Assembly: GCA_949357655.1 (NCBI GenBank) | Contig: CASHTG010000012.1 | Location: forward strand, 3,658,001-3,722,000 | From: Parascedosporium putredinis | Lineage: Eukaryota; Ascomycota; Sordariomycetes; Microascales; Microascaceae | DNA: 64,000 nucleotides | Reading direction: 5' to 3' | Part shown: piece by piece, positions 1 through 13,063 of the stretch | Numbering within the stretch: the stretch's first letter is position 1 | Layout of the letters: each line of letters begins with the position of its first letter | Notes under the pieces: generated by a model | The model's database searches: none | The model's input: the letters and a program-made list of their open reading frames with translations, nothing else | What the model was told of the DNA's origin: nothing | Position numbers and translations under genes: made by a program

Positions 1-1
1 G

Positions 2-67
2 CTGCCGTTCGTCAAGGTCCCTGGAGTGGTGGCGTTTCTCCAGCTGCAGGATGTCAAGAGTCTCTAG
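2..67 (+). CDS. possible 3' end of a gene cut by the left edge
   Basis: The first 21 codons in frame 2 read as a plausible protein tail (LPFVKVPGVVAFLQ..., ending VKSL) followed by TAG at 65-67. The composition looks coding, and no intron or start is visible. I do not recognise the family, and a 22-codon open stretch at a sequence edge can occur by chance. Confidence 0.2.
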   Translation: MPFVKVPGVVAFLQLQDVKSL

Positions 68-3000
68 CACTTGCACATCGTTGGGGACTCGTAGGGCGAA
101 AAGAGGACCGGATGACGGCTTTCTCTGCTCGTCTTTTCCCCCTGTTTCCCCTCTGTCTAACCTCAGAGGCCTCGAGCACCGTCTTCGGACGCGATAACAG
201 TTTCGATATACGTGTGTTTGATATACCTTAATGCGGAATGCAGCACAGGATTTGAAATGACGGATGTGGCGGGTGGAAAAGACAAGAAAGGGAAAAAGAA
301 AAAGAAAAGAAAATACGCAAGGAGGGAACTAGCGGGAGTGTGACTTCGCCTGGGTCATCGAGAAGGGTGACGCCGAAGCCTCCCCAGCGGTTTGGATATA
401 TAACAGGTCGGCGTTTGTAAGAAATCGGCAGCCTGCAGGTCTCTCACGGCTTTGGCAGAAGCGGGCACGCCTGTGAGGCGAGGCCTTTTAAGGAAACATG
501 AACATGTGTGCCCAGTACGATTCTACCTCAGGTGTGGATATCAGTACCACGCTACCACCGCTCGCCCCGAATTGTTGCCGGCCTCGAGATGATTTCACTA
601 CTTTTTTGTTTTCCCTCTCCGCCTTTCCTTAAAAAGCCCCCGTCATATCACCCGTGTCCGAGAAGCAGGTTCCGACGGTGAGCAGAGGGTAGCTTGGGCG
701 AAGACCTAAATCGAGAATCCTCTTCCTTGCCTCTCGAGGATGGCCTGCAGAGAATGGTCATTCTCGCTGCCGGTTGATTTATTCCGCTAACCATTAAGAA
801 GAGTTCAGTGCTAGCCTCCCGCCGGTTTCCCTCGCCGCACCCGCCGAGTTAGATGAAAGGGAGGCGTGGTTCGAATTAGATTGAGTCATGTCCAGATATA
901 AACCTGCTGATGGAGCCCCCTTTATCTGGAGGGAGGACGGGTGCTCAGGGTAGGTGTGCTTTCGTTCTTCGGCCTGCTCAATGAGCGGGCCGCCTGTGGC
1001 ATCATATTTTGCCGGCAAGCGCAGGCTGTATTCATACGCCAATGTCCACAGCACACAAAGGTACAGATATCACTCCACGAGGTGCTACCAGATGAGCAGA
1101 TAGGCCTGCGACTCTTAGAGTGATCTTGTCTTCACTTCTTCACACCCTGCCTAGTTATCGTCTATGGGTTTCTTACTCTTGCACATCTTTTAATGCATGG
1201 ATGCATCCATGGATCTATTGACGGGCTTGTCCCTGTGTTAGTCTTTCCTTGGCCTCAAGGTGGATGGACTCGCGTCCACCATCCACTCAGCCATAGGCCA
1301 ACCCAGATTCCGAACTGTCACGTCACGCGTAGATTAGAGACGTGAAAGAGGAAATAAAAAGAAAAACAAACATCAACAGCATCACGGGGTGTATGAGGTG
1401 CAGGTGCAGGTGCAGGTAGGCATGTCGCTAGGGGAGGGGTGAAGTAGACTGATGCTGGCGGAAATACCCCGCCATCGCCATCGATCCTTAGATATATATC
1501 TTGGTATCTGGGTCGGTCCAAATGCCTTGAAGCATCGGCAGGAGTTTACATGTAAACACCGAGGTTTTGTGATTCAAGCCAAGCCCAGCCGCCAGGGAAG
1601 CACACTAGAGAAGGGGGACGAAAGGGGTGGTTCGTCGATCCACGGTTTGGAACCGGGGGGCTTTTCTCAAAAGCGAGGATGAAGACAAAGGCCCCCAATT
1701 ATGGCCATGCGACAAGCGATGGGTAATTCCCAATGCCTGAGAAGGATATCAAACAAACCCGGTCCGAATGCAAAGAACGGCTTTCCGTACATTCGCCCTA
1801 GGGCCAATAAGGGTCTTGTATTTCCTCCCTCCCCTTCGATCGCCAGCGAGCGGCTTCCCCCTCATCTCAGTCGCCTCGTCAGATTCGGATTGCACCTCGC
1901 TCTTCTCCCCATCACTTGTATCTACTACAACTACGCGTAGCGTTGGGTGGGCTGCAACCTCCTTTGTACCGGGAATCTCGCCCAGAGTAGCCTAGAATCA
2001 CGAGGCACAAATTCGGCCGCTTTTGTTTGGCACCTCCCTTCCCTCTTCTTTCTCTCTTTCTTCTTGTTTTCTCTCTCCCCCAATGTCACTTTTCTGATGG
2101 GGTGGCGGCCTAGAGGCAGAAGCGTAGAGGAGCGGTAGTTGTGCTAGGGAGGAATGTGTATCACTCGACTTGATCATCGGTGCGCAGTTCGATAGTGTTA
2201 AGGTTCGGGAGCCAGGCGATCCGCTGTTCTGCCTGAACCCGCCCATTGTAGGTAGCATCGGCGTTGTTGTCGAGAAAGCCCCGAGTTCGACAGAAGCGGT
2301 GAGGGCCAAAGCCGCCGGGACGCTACGTTACGGGAGTATCATTGATCAATGGCATTTCGATACACTCTAGGCCCTGGACGTGAATAGCTACCGCTATTTA
2401 AGCGCTATATCGATGAGCGGTGATCTCGTCGTCAGAGTGCGTCTCATTTCTTGCTCTTGCAACAGACCCGAGAACGAATCCATGGATCCATCCGCCATCC
2501 ATCATCGCCTGCCCGTCCAATACAATTGACTAGATGCTTTTCAAAGAAGAACTGTGCCCGCCTCGACAGCCGGGCACACGCATATATTCATAACATGTAC
2601 TTACTGTTTATGAATACGCGGAATCAAAAATAAATAAGGGGATCGAGGGCGCGAGAGTATTTCTAAAAGAGGCAAAGAGGAGTCGCTGAAGCCAAACGTC
2701 CCGTCGTCGTGCTTTGGGATCGTCGCCGAGATCTACATGATACACTCTTCATTGTTACAACGTTCAACGAACCCCCTTTCTTTTTAAGCCATTCACAGGC
2801 ACATTGATAACGACTGCGAGAGGGTCAATAAAAAGAAAGCGAAAAGAAAGAAAAAAGAAACAAAGGAAGAAAGGGGTCCACCCGACATACAGGCGAAACT
2901 CCCAGCCGGATCGCAGTTCCGAAAACCCTCGGTATGCGGAGCAAGGTTGATTATTACCCGCAGGCGGAGTGTGGCGCGGGCTCTCTCTCTCTCTCTTCCC

Positions 3001-4716
3001 CTCCCCACCTCTAGACCATTCACGTACGTGAGGTGATTCGCTTCCTAAAGCGCCGATGGGTTAACAAAATCTAATTTTCCAGTGCTACCTCTGTGGTCCT
3101 TGAATCTTGCCTGGTAACGACACTCCTCGTATATTCTCCCACGTCTTTAGGGCGGCCAATCCGCATTGGTATTTTTTCCCGCCGCCGCCAGGTCCGCCAA
3201 AGAGATGAAAAAGATTAGATGGGGTATCATGCTGCCGATATAAGCCCGATCCAACATAATGATATTGGCGGCTGTCTTTCTTGTTGGCTTCGATGAGCGG
3301 TTCACGAACGAACACTCCCCTTTACATCCCACCTCGTCCATCTTCTTCTTCTTCTTCCTTTTCTTCTTCCTCTTCTTCTTCGTCTCTTTGTTATGCTCAA
3401 TCATTACCTGTAGTGCGTGTGCCCGTTGATCGACACTCGCGTAGGGAAGTAGATGTTTGGTTATGCCCCCAGTCGGTTATGCTTGCCATACCAGCCGTTG
3501 CTGGAATAATAGCCCGAGCTTCAGAACACGAGTAGCAGGCCGATCTAAGAGCCACAAAAGCATTCTCAGGCAATGAGGAGTCTCAAGTGCATGCGCGAGG
3601 TACAATATGCCATCCTTTAGCGTCGCAGTTGGCCCATCGTCATGTCCGGGCTGAGGCGATTTATGTAGAGCATCGTTACATTGAATTTCTCAAAAGGCTG
3701 GATCCGGATTGCACATGCGGACTCTTGCAATGAGGAACTCCCCGAAACACCCCTCTCTAGAGGCAGACCATCACGCCCATAGATACATATTTCTTCCGGC
3801 CGGTCTGACAAGCAGATTGGAGCGGTCAAACACGAGGACCATTTGTCCGTCGGACCCATCGCACTGCAACTTTGGAAATCGACACTCGTACACAATGGCC
3901 GGGTTCCTCCCACCCCCATTAACCCCTTGCTCGCTCCCTCTCAGTTTTTCTTTTTCTTTTGGCGGGTGCGCCCCGGATTTCCCTTTGTTTTTGGTGTCCC
4001 TTTGGAGACGGCACGGGCGGGCGTGTCAGAGAGGAACTCCGGAGGAGCGACAGGGGTCAGCGCAACATTGGCGAATTTTTGCCGATTAGGGAAAAGGAAA
4101 AGGTCAAGGCGAATGACGTGCGGCAGAGACACAAGCTTGCAGATTGTGGCTGGAGTATATACCGGGAAATAATAAAGGGTAACATCTGTCTCCTTGCTAC
4201 GCTCGCTCTGGTTCATGGCAAAAGACGAGCTGTTCCCAGCGGCCGGGAGGCACGAATATACCTGGACACCCCCGCCCCTTCCCCACGAGCCACACCCCCG
4301 CATTACTTCTTGTCAATTGACAGCATTAAACCCAGATGTGGCCTTCGGATACCCGATCCCCCATCCCCCCTTTCTGCCTTCTTTCCGCTCAAGCAGGAAC
4401 AGGAGTAAGAAAAAGAAAAAAGGAATAGATGGAGGACCCGCTGACTAACCCTCGCCAATATCGCTCAGAGTTTTCGGGATGATCTTGCCTTGATTCCGAT
4501 CGAGGAGGCGCGTTTCAGCTCTCGAAGGGTGTTCATGGGCCGCAACGGCAGACTGGTTCAGGGTTGGAAATTGGGCCCTGTTCAATCCCAGGCTCCGGTG
4601 CAACTTGTGTTACAGAGGCGAGAGGGGAGAAAGTGAATGGGGGAATAATATGAGAGAGGGAGAGAGAGAGAGAAAGAGGGAGGAGAGAGGACCGGATATG
4701 GTAGCAAAAATGAGGG
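68..4716. other. gene-free region with low-complexity tracts
   Basis: No reading frame here gives a recognisable protein, even allowing single-base frame changes. Visible structure is limited to a TTC-rich tract near 3342-3385, a GA-rich tract near 4645-4690 and a near-palindromic ATGCATGGATGCATCCATGG element at 1193-1212. It is probably intergenic sequence, including the 3' flank of the SET-domain gene. Confidence 0.5.
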
Positions 4717-5411
4717 TCAAGGCAGCATCGGGATATCGGGCTCTTTCTCCACGGCTCCACTATCGGGTATTCTGGCTCCCCAGAACCCTTTGCCATAGCT
4801 GACCAGTATCTCCTCTCCTTTTAGAATGCCCGCCGCACCCGCGCCAGAGCTTGCACTCGCCTTGCCAGCGGCACCGGCGCTGCTCGCTTTACCGGCCGCA
4901 GGCTTCTTCGTTGCCCTCGAGTTCTTCCTCTCTGGGAGGACAAATACGGCCATACATCGCTCTTGGTGCCTCGCGCTCCAAACTTCTCTAAACTCGGCGT
5001 TTGGACGATCTTTCACTCCACGATAATCGTTGACGAACCGTGCTTCGTTTCCGGACCGGGATGCGTCGACGGCGATACCAGCGTCTCTGTCGAGCCAGAG
5101 GTCGTAGTCAGATTCCTTTGCCTCGACATCCGTCTCCGGGTGTACGTTGCCTAGGTAGAGCAGGATGAAGGTGCCCGGTTTAAGGGCCTTGTTCGCAAAG
5201 AGACCGCTCTGCCCGTTTGCCGGATGGGATGGATCCGAAATAGGCGTGATCCTTATGTTGGAGTAGGGCGTGCTGCTCGCTTCGGTGGACACCACTGGGA
5301 GCTCAGGGCTCTAGTGCGCGCGACCGCTTGATGGTCTTTTGTGAGGAATTTGGAGCGTCCAGGACTCGTGAGATAGGTCAAGTTGGGTGGCCATCCTTTT
5401 GGGGGTGCCAT
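4717..5411 (-). CDS. SET-domain protein (putative lysine methyltransferase)
   Basis: About 231 residues. The start at 5411 (MAPPKGWPPNLTYLTSP) opens like fungal SET proteins I know. The SET core is clear: a GLFANKALKPGTFIL-type entry strand, SDYDLWLDRD, then NEARFVNDYRG, the conserved SAM- and active-site NxxRFxNH/D-like segment, followed by NAEF. It closes with GEEILVSYGKGFW, the catalytic-tyrosine strand. An alanine/glycine/serine/lysine-rich insert lies just before that strand. There is no pre-SET or post-SET cysteine cluster, so the target may be non-histone. The reading frame breaks once, at the GGG run 5297-5299 (plus strand). One extra base there restores the frame across a poorly conserved linker. 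It is divergently transcribed from BFR2. The family call is solid; the substrate is unknown. Confidence 0.82.
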
Positions 5412-6305
5412 GTGAGCTCCTGCGTATGCTTTTTGGGCGGGAGGCAAGCCTTCGCCACCGCGTATCAAGGATATCCTGAGGATGCTTCCAAGTTGGCCAA
5501 GGCTCGTCCAAGATGCATGCGCTGCGTCACGTTTTCGAGGCACGAGAAGTTGCTGTGATATTACATGCCTTCTTGGACGCATGCATTCAAATCAAGTACC
5601 GCTGCCGTTCAATGCCATTATAAGTCGACAGCTGACCTCGAAGTAAGGTGGAGTATGTCGCCGAGTCGCTCAAACACAACCGGGTTGATGTGACGTAAAC
5701 CACTGGTATCTTATGAACAACTGGTGGCCTCTGTACCTCGATATCTGTATTTCTTCTAGACACCGTTCTCGGGCATGTTGTGTTTCACCAAAAGTAGGAT
5801 CAGTTTGGTGTTCTCCATTTGATGGATCTTTGGCGGGGTCATCAGCTTTGAACTTGTGCAGGCCATTTTGTGCCTGGGTTGACCGCCCACCAACTTGAAC
5901 GGCGCTGGAGCGCCATTCACAGCACACGGATCTTGGCCTCAACTAGCCGTAAAATCCCCATTGTTAGGGCTGAGGGTATATACGGTTGTCCTAATTTAGA
6001 ATCAGGTCAAATAAAATCTACATGTAATCTCCAGCTCTTTTGATGATGCGGATCAAAGATTCTTCTCATCTATGGGGGATCGGTGGAAGATGGATCCATC
6101 GCCCATTCGATATGTAAACGAAACCAAATCCGAGCCCCGCCATTGCTGTCAAATTTATGCCGGGGTTGACCGCCTAAAAGTTTGGCCTTTCAAAAATTTC
6201 TTTCAAGTCTGATTGACGGCTCTCTAGCCCTTGCCTAGTTTCGCCTCACGCTGAGACCGCAGCTACTTTTCTCGCCCACGTCGAGGAAGAAAGCAAAGAA
6301 GAAAA
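5412..6305. promoter_or_regulatory. divergent intergenic region, SET gene / BFR2
   Basis: This 0.9 kb separates two divergently transcribed genes and should carry both promoters. No gene is visible. It includes a TGGATCCATC element at 6091-6100 and a purine-rich leader just before the BFR2 start. No specific transcription-factor site can be assigned by eye. Confidence 0.4.
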
Positions 6306-8234
6306 ATGCCTCCAAAATCGAGTTCCCGCGCGAAAGAGTTTGCCGAGTTGGACAAGCGACCGGCTCAGGGTACGCTTATCTATACCCACCCTAAGATCCT
6401 GCTCCTCCCTTCTCTCACCATGAAATTAACCCACAATCTTGGTTGCATATAGACTACGACCCGGAAGATACTCGGGACAAGAGCGACGGAGATGAGGATA
6501 GTGAAAATGAAAGCGAGGTGGAGCGTGCTGGCACAGAACACTATGTTTCTGTCGGGTAAGGCCCCTTTGCAACCCGAACCTAAATCCATGCAGAAGTGGT
6601 CGCTAACCCGGTCATATATAGCAAGAGCAAGATCCGGCAAAGGACGCCGTCACGTTAGGACCGCAATACCGGGGCACACGGGTTTCACGCGAGGCCCTCC
6701 AGGACGATGACGATGACGACGACGATGACGACGAGTCGCAGGAAAGCGACGATGACGAGGAAGGTCTCGGGTCCGGCGATAAATATGACGACCCGGACAA
6801 GGCCGACCTAACGGTTGATATGAAGCGCCTTGGTGACGAAGATTTCGAAATCGACAGCGACGAAGCCTTCAACGACTCTGATGAGGAAAGGTTTCAGGGC
6901 CATACTTTTCGGGGTAGCTCAAAAACCAAGAAAGGGTCGGGCGAAGGCAGGAAAACAAGGCCGATCGCTGCCGACTTCATGACTGATAGCGAGAAGGAGG
7001 ACCAGGACGACGCTATGAGCGAAGACGGTGATGAAGGTGATGAGGATAGCGACGATGATGGCGCTGCCCTTGGCTCCAGTGGGGAAGAGGAGGAAGATGA
7101 AGAAGAAGAAGAAGAGGAAGAGGACGAGGAGGACGATGAGGATGGGGGCAATGAGAGCGAAGAATCTGACGGTGGCGTAGCTCTTGGTTCCGACCTTGAG
7201 GAAGAGGAAGAGGAAGAGTCAGACGCATCGCAAGAAGAGGACGCCTCAAAGTCCGGATCCCGGTCTGACAAGAAGACAGTCCTTGCAGCCATTTCAGACT
7301 CGGCCAAGCAAGACGCCGGTAAAGGACAAGCCGTCCGGCAACAGCGCAAAATTTTCGATGGTCTCCTCAACATCCGTGTTCGTCTCCAAAAGGCCCTCAT
7401 TGCGGCCAACACCTTTGGCCAGATTGACCAGGCTGACGATGACGATGACGATGACGCCGGAGCAGAAGCCTATGCCGCAGCGGAGGCAGCGGCACTTAAA
7501 CTCTGGAGCACCATTGACGACCTCCGTTCAGGCATAACGAGCAAGACGAAGACTGGGGACAAGAGGAAGAGGGATATTGACGTCTTGACGAGTAATGATA
7601 CCATCTGGGGCTACATGGACGAAACTGAACAAGCGGCGAGGGCGAACAGGAAGAAGGTTTTGGATAAATGGTCCAACAAGATCGGGGCGACGACAGTTCC
7701 AGTGGGCAACAGGCTCAACCTCGGTGCGACGCGCAGCTCGATCTCCTCGGTCCTCGACGAGCAACTCCTCGCTCCGGGTCGTCTTCTCTATCGCTCCCGC
7801 GTGCCCCGCTCGTGCGCCCCCTACAGGCCTCGAAGGGCGTAAAAGAGGACACCGAGATTTACGATGATGCCGACTTTTACCAGCTTCTACTGAAGGAACT
7901 CGTCGACCAGCGATCGGCGGACTCTGGGACGACGGGTGGGCAGGAAAACGGAGTGGTGACGGTGCAATGGGCAGCGATGAAGGAGGCCAAGTCGAACAAG
8001 GTTGTGGATAGGAAGGCTAGCAGGGGCAGGAAGATGCGCTTCACGGTGCATGAAAAACTACAGGGATTCATGGCATCGGAGGACAGGCGCTCCTGGGAAC
8101 AGGATGCCATTGATAGGTTCTTTGGTACCTTGTTTGGGCAAAAGATGCAGCTCAATGAAGATGAGGAGGGAAGCGATGAGGAGGACGAAGAGATGAACGC
8201 CGAGGAGGCCGGCCTGAGGCTCTTCAGGTCTTGA
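6306..8234 (+). CDS. BFR2: BFR2/AATF family ribosome-biogenesis factor
   Basis: About 593 residues, nucleolar and needed for 18S rRNA maturation in yeast (family knowledge). Start MPPKSSSRAKEFAELDKRP; introns at 6370-6452 and 6556-6621. The N-terminal half is extremely acidic (long D/E/S runs near 6960-7250), as is usual for the family. The AATF-Che1 region follows (QRKIFDGLLNIRVRLQKAL), then a C-terminal TRAUB-type block with IYDDADFYQLLLKELVDQR and HEKLQGFMASEDRRSWEQD. Two frame breaks occur: the AAA run at 6639-6641, after which LGPQYRGTRVSREAL resumes, and the CCCCC run at 7817-7821, between RSRVPRSCAP and LQASKGVKED. One added base at each gives a continuous protein. BUD22, another small-subunit factor, lies 6.7 kb downstream on the same strand. 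Confidence 0.93.
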
Positions 8235-8376
8235 TATTACCAAGTGTTTTGTACATAGAATTACAACCCAGAACTGGCCTTATTGGATACCCAAGTCTCG
8301 GCTACACGCTCCACAAGTGGTCTCCCCCTCATACCCGTACATCTATGTTTTATTCGCCCCCACCAACTATAAAATG

Positions 8377-8781
8377 CTACTGCAGCGCAGACCAGAGGAA
8401 GGCTGAAAGGAGAACGGAGTGAACGCCCAGATGAACAACAGGCCCTCCGAGCGTCTGTTGCGTTTTGGCACCCTCCCCTCCTCTAGACTGGATTCGAGCG
8501 ATGGCTCGATAGCATGGCCACACATGCCAAAAGGCAAAGGCTAGAGCAAGAGCGCGATCTGCGTTGTCCCAGGCACCGCTGTCGACGGCGAACTCGGACT
8601 TGAATGCAATAATCAAGGCGATAAGGGAGGACTGGAGGAGGGCACCGCCGACAAGCTGGCTGACGAGGGAGGCTTCCCGGCTCGGGTTGGGGATCTGGGA
8701 GGCCGGATATAGGATGAATGAGGTGGCCCCTATGCATTCGATGAGCGCGTGGGCGAGGAAAGGGACTGCTGACAGCTGCAT
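8377..8781 (-). CDS. small four-helix membrane protein
   Basis: 134 residues, one intact exon without frame breaks. Four hydrophobic segments are evident: FLAHALIECIGATSFILYP, LVGGALLQSSLIALIIAF, RALALAFAFWHVWPCYRAIA and VHSVLLSAFLWSAL. It resembles a widespread but functionally uncharacterised family of short fungal integral membrane proteins that begin with a similar helix and a P-R-E/A loop. No catalytic motif is visible. It is convergent with BFR2, with 142 bp between stop codons. A GA/CT microsatellite lies about 85 bp upstream of its start. Function unknown. Confidence 0.7.
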   Translation of the reverse strand: MQLSAVPFLAHALIECIGATSFILYPASQIPNPSREASLVSQLVGGALLQSSLIALIIAFKSEFAVDSGAWDNADRALALAFAFWHVWPCYRAIARIQSRGGEGAKTQQTLGGPVVHLGVHSVLLSAFLWSALQ

Positions 8782-11157
8782 GGTACGTCGTTTGGAGAGG
8801 ATTTTGCGGAGTGAAGCATTGCCTCTTGGCGAGAGTTGGTGATTTGGCGGAGATAGGGAAGGGTAAAGAGAGAGAGAGAGAGAGAGAGAGAGGATGAGAT
8901 CGCAACGAGGTGTATTAGTGAGGGATGGAAGCCTCGGAAGGATTTCAAGCTCTTAATCCTCTTTGCTGACAAGTAATATTACGTGCATCCTATATTCGGC
9001 ATTTCGCTCGATGGCAATACGTAATCCGCTCCTGCATGAATAAGAAATGCAAGCGGGTATTGGAAGAAGACTAAATCAACGTTCTTTTGTCCTCGATGTC
9101 TGGTGTTGGAGGTGAATATCGATGATGGATGTCGAGTCGAGGCGATATATCGCATCACTCTTTTCGGGACTGAGAACCGCGCTAGTTGAATGCCGGGCGT
9201 GGAAAGACGTACATTGAATGGATCCATCAATTCAATTGATCAAATGTACATGGAGTAATAGTGGTTAATGTGTTGCTTCAATGTGAACACAGCCCAGCCC
9301 ATGCTCTTCCCCGTGTTCTGATTGGGGCCTTTCTCGGCTCAAAACGTCTTGGAGCTGCCCTCAGCAACCCCTCAACGTTGTTTTAATCGGCTACTTCGTA
9401 TCATACACTAGATGTTCCTCCGAAGGCCTTCTGCTACGCCTCTGCCCCGTCATCAATTGATCGGACTTTTGAGCTCGAGGAGGCTATGGCCCGCTTTCTT
9501 CTGCGAGCGGAGTGCGCGGCCCCAAGCTAGAAGCCATCTAGCGTCGGCAAGATGTTAGGTCGAGGCCCGGGTGCCCTTCGGGCAAGGAGCAACGAATAAT
9601 TCCGTCTCTACGCTTGGCTTTGCGGCTTTGCCCTCAATCATGTGAAAAAAAGATGGGATGGTCTGTAATCCTCCCGATGGCGCAGCTCAAGCTAACGGTT
9701 CGCCGACGTCGAGTTCATTGGCAACGGCGGTGACTTGAACAAAAACGCGGCAGGCCGGTCTGTATGCCCAATTCGACCTATCAACCCTTTTCCCGGTGCG
9801 TTTTTTTTGTTGGGACAAAGTACATGGATCCATGGATGGAGAGAAGAATCTCCATTCGACGTCAGATGCAAGTATTACTAGGGCAGGGAGCTCTGGGGTT
9901 CCCTCTCCTTGAAAGTTCCAGTTGACAAGACCGAAAGCTTGGCACTAGGTTCTTGAAGAATCTATGCGTCGATATGGGGCCTACTAGTGGGCACTGCGCG
10001 GTGGTTTTGGTCCGCTACTGGCTTCCCGGGTTCGAGTCATCATGATCATCGCGAAAGAGACGAATGGTCATGGATGCGGAATCGCCATTTGGCGCTTCGG
10101 GATTTATCAATCCTTTGCGCGCGTGGCAAGTCGACATAGTCAATATTCAATGAACCAGCGAACCTCTCACAGTTGATTCGTCTCCCCCTCAATTGATGTC
10201 GACCGTTTGCCATCCAATCACCATTGATGTCTCCATGGCCCCGGGCAGAGCTTCCCTTTCAAAACGATTCCAGATCTCCAAGAGCCAGGGTCGGCGTTCG
10301 GACCAATATTGCCCGCCACCGCCAGTTACGCAACAGTCCCTGAAACAACCCAAGAAGATCTGAGAGTCCATCCGTCGCGCCCCAGAGTTCCAGGTGCGCA
10401 AGCCCCCTTGGCGCAGAACTCGCCAAAACCGTTACTTTTGCACTTCCTTCTCGAGACGGGAACCCGAGCCCAGCCCTCCTTCTCCCTTGTCCCCTATCAT
10501 CTTTGCCGCACTAAGGAGTCCCGAGTTTAAGTTCGCGATTCCCCCAACAGCCGGAGCTGTTGCACACCTCCCCTTGGGACTGTCGGCCCCCTTTTGAGCT
10601 CTCTTGTTCAGTTTCTTTTTCTGTTTGCCCTATTCTCGAGCCCAGCCCCCTTCCATTCTTTTCCTTGCCGCTGTTCAAGTTGCATTTGATAAGCTGGTTT
10701 CGCGATTGGCCTTTGGTTCAAGTCCCCGAGGCTAGTGACATCACCCTGGTCATAGATAAAGTTCCCCACGTTCAAACTCGTGAAGGCCACGAGCAGGGCA
10801 AGCATCAATTCGCGCGAAACCTGCCCAGAGACTTTCTCTCCCACACGTTGATACCCTTCCGCGTCTGTGTCACGATCTCCTACTCAATTTCTTACACCTT
10901 TCTTGCCGGTGTCTTTCTCTAATTGCTCAGCTGAGGCGTCCTTGATACCCTTGCGCCAAAGTACAATTTGAGCGTGTCAAGCTCACAACGTGCAGGTCGA
11001 AAGAAGACCCAGACCGTCACAAACCAGCAAACACCAGACGCACACACAAACGCACCCACACGCCTGCGCACTCCAAAAGGGGAACAAGAACGGGAAAGCT
11101 CAGAAAAAGAAGCTTCAACCTCAATTGAGAAGCCACCCACCCTTTTTCGTCGTAAAT
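8782..11157. promoter_or_regulatory. divergent intergenic region, membrane protein / type III PKS
   Basis: 2.4 kb without a recognisable gene. It contains ATGGATCCAT-type elements at 9219-9228 and 9823-9840. From about 10.3 kb onward the plus strand becomes C/T-rich, typical of a fungal promoter and 5' UTR leading into the type III PKS start at 11158. No TATA box or operator can be called with confidence. Confidence 0.4.
8867..8892. repeat. (AG)13 microsatellite
   Basis: An uninterrupted AG dinucleotide run of about 26 bp. On the strand of the adjacent membrane-protein gene it reads as a CT tract in the promoter or 5' UTR, a common arrangement in filamentous fungi. Confidence 0.9.
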
Positions 11158-12869
11158 ATGGAGGCCCCAAACACTTTCGGCGAGCTAGGCTTGTCTATCA
11201 TCGGCCTCGGCTCACAATATCCCCCTTTTGTCTGAAGGCGGATGCCCTCAACACTTTGAGCAAGAGATTTTATCCAGAATCCCCGCGTAAGTTGCCACGT
11301 CCACAGTCTACCTCGTCTTCTTCTCTTGCTCTCATATATATATTTATTTATATACGAACTTTTTTTCTTTCGTTTCATTTGTTTACTCTACCCCGAGCTC
11401 CTACCCCTCCTCATCCGTTGTCCGTCGACGAGTAAGATGGGCGAACTTGTTGCTGACCAACGTGGACCATTCTTTCTCCATTCCCAACAGAATGACCAAG
11501 GTGCTTTCTATCAATCAGTTCACAGGGATTGATAGTCGCTCGTCAATTGGCAATCCTGATCACCCAGCGGTGAACCAAAAGGACACGCCGACAATAGACA
11601 AGCTTGACGAGTTGTATAAGAGTGACGGCGTCCCGCTTGCCATAGCTGCTGCGCAAAAGGCCATTGAGGAGGCCGGGATTGACATTAGGCAAATCACTCA
11701 CATCGTGTCGACTACATGCACGAATAGCTCGAATCCGGGCTTTGACCATTATGTGGCCAAGGGACTACAAATAGCCCACCCGGTCGAGAAGGTGCTACTT
11801 CATGGGGTTGGCTGCAGCGGCGGACTCGCTGCCTTAAGAACGGCGGCAAACTTGGCTCTCGGTCACACTGCTCGGGGAAAGCCTGCGCGGATATTATGCG
11901 TAGCTCTTGAGGTTAGCAGCACAATGGTGCGCAGTGAATTGGATAGCATTCATGAGACTCAAGAGACTAGGATAGGCGTTGCTCTCTTTTCCGACTGCGG
12001 AAGTGCCCTTGTCTTGAGCAATGGAATCGGCCCCCTGCCGAGCCGGTCTATGACCTCCTTGGCTGGGATCACAGCATGATTCCGGATACGGAAGGCGATC
12101 TCGGATTCGACGTTCACCCTAATGGTAGGTAGGCTTGAAAACATTGGGAGACGACTTTTTAACGTGTCGGGCGAGATCGGGCTTGATAAGCGAGCGCGGA
12201 TGTGACAGCCGCTGAGTCGTACGATGAGATCCCGAGCTAACTTTGGAGTATCGGCAGGCTGGAAGGTTGTTCTCTCGCCCCGTGTGCCCAAGCTTACAGG
12301 TGGTGTCGTTCGGCCCGCATTCACCAGGCTGATGGAGGCTTTGCCATCGCTACCCGCCGACTACGCCTCCGCGCCCGACTTTGATTGGGCGATGCACCCC
12401 GGAGGTGCCACGATCCTATCAGGTGCAGAGAAAGCCATGGATATTCAAGCCGAGCACATGCGCGCCAGCTACGACACATACATCAACCACGGGAACTCGA
12501 GCTCTGCCACCATCTATAGTGTCATGAATAGACTGCGATCAAAGGAGATGGATGTGTTGGCGCCCGGGGTCGCGTACGCGAGTATGTAGTCGGGTGCGCT
12601 TTTGGGCCGGGTATCACGGTGGAAATGTGCATGCTGAGGAGGAACATGAAGCGGGGTCAGGGCATTACTGGCCTACAAACACCCCCGAAACCGAGAGTGA
12701 AGGGAGCCGGAGTGAGGCCGGGGACGAGGCGGGCTCTGATGAACGCAGAAGGAGTGGCGCCGAAGTCCTCGTTGCGCCATCGCCTGCCGAGCCAGCTCGA
12801 GGGCCGGATACCCGCGACGACTCTTCAAACTTTATTGCAGAGGCATTGGAAAACCTAGAGCTTGACTAG
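11158..12869 (+). CDS. type III polyketide synthase (chalcone synthase-like)
   Basis: About 459 residues, three exons (introns about 11287-11490 and 12125-12257). Type III PKSs condense malonyl-CoA onto an acyl-CoA starter in a single ketosynthase site; fungal members often make alkylresorcinols or pyrones. The catalytic triad is visible: Cys in HGVGCSGGLAALRTAA, His in DWAMHPGGATILSGAEKAM, Asn in YINHGNSSSATI. The closing block GCAFGPGITVEMCML is present, followed by an acidic tail ending NFIAEALENLELD. Five frame breaks fall at C or G runs: 11221-11225, 11281-11284, 12031-12035, 12566-12569 and 12682-12686. Adding one base at each gives an uninterrupted family match. The neighbouring short-chain dehydrogenase might act on the product, but the two are convergent and may be unrelated. 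Product unknown. Confidence 0.92.
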
Positions 12870-13063
12870 AATTTTTTTCTTCTCCTTTGTCTAAAAGTCA
12901 TAGAATAAGCGTGTTACCCAGTATGCCAGCAGTGTGTCCGAAGCTCTCTGTTACTGTCCATCGAAATAAAATCGATCTTCAATGGAGAGGCAGGGGACTA
13001 TCTATAGTGGAGGGAATTGCCGATATATGTCATCATGCTAGCACCGATGAGCATGTACTGCCA

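Noticed and set aside
10021..10060. CCCGGGTTCGAGTC resembling a tRNA T-arm
   Set aside because: No acceptor stem, D arm or anticodon stem can be paired around it.
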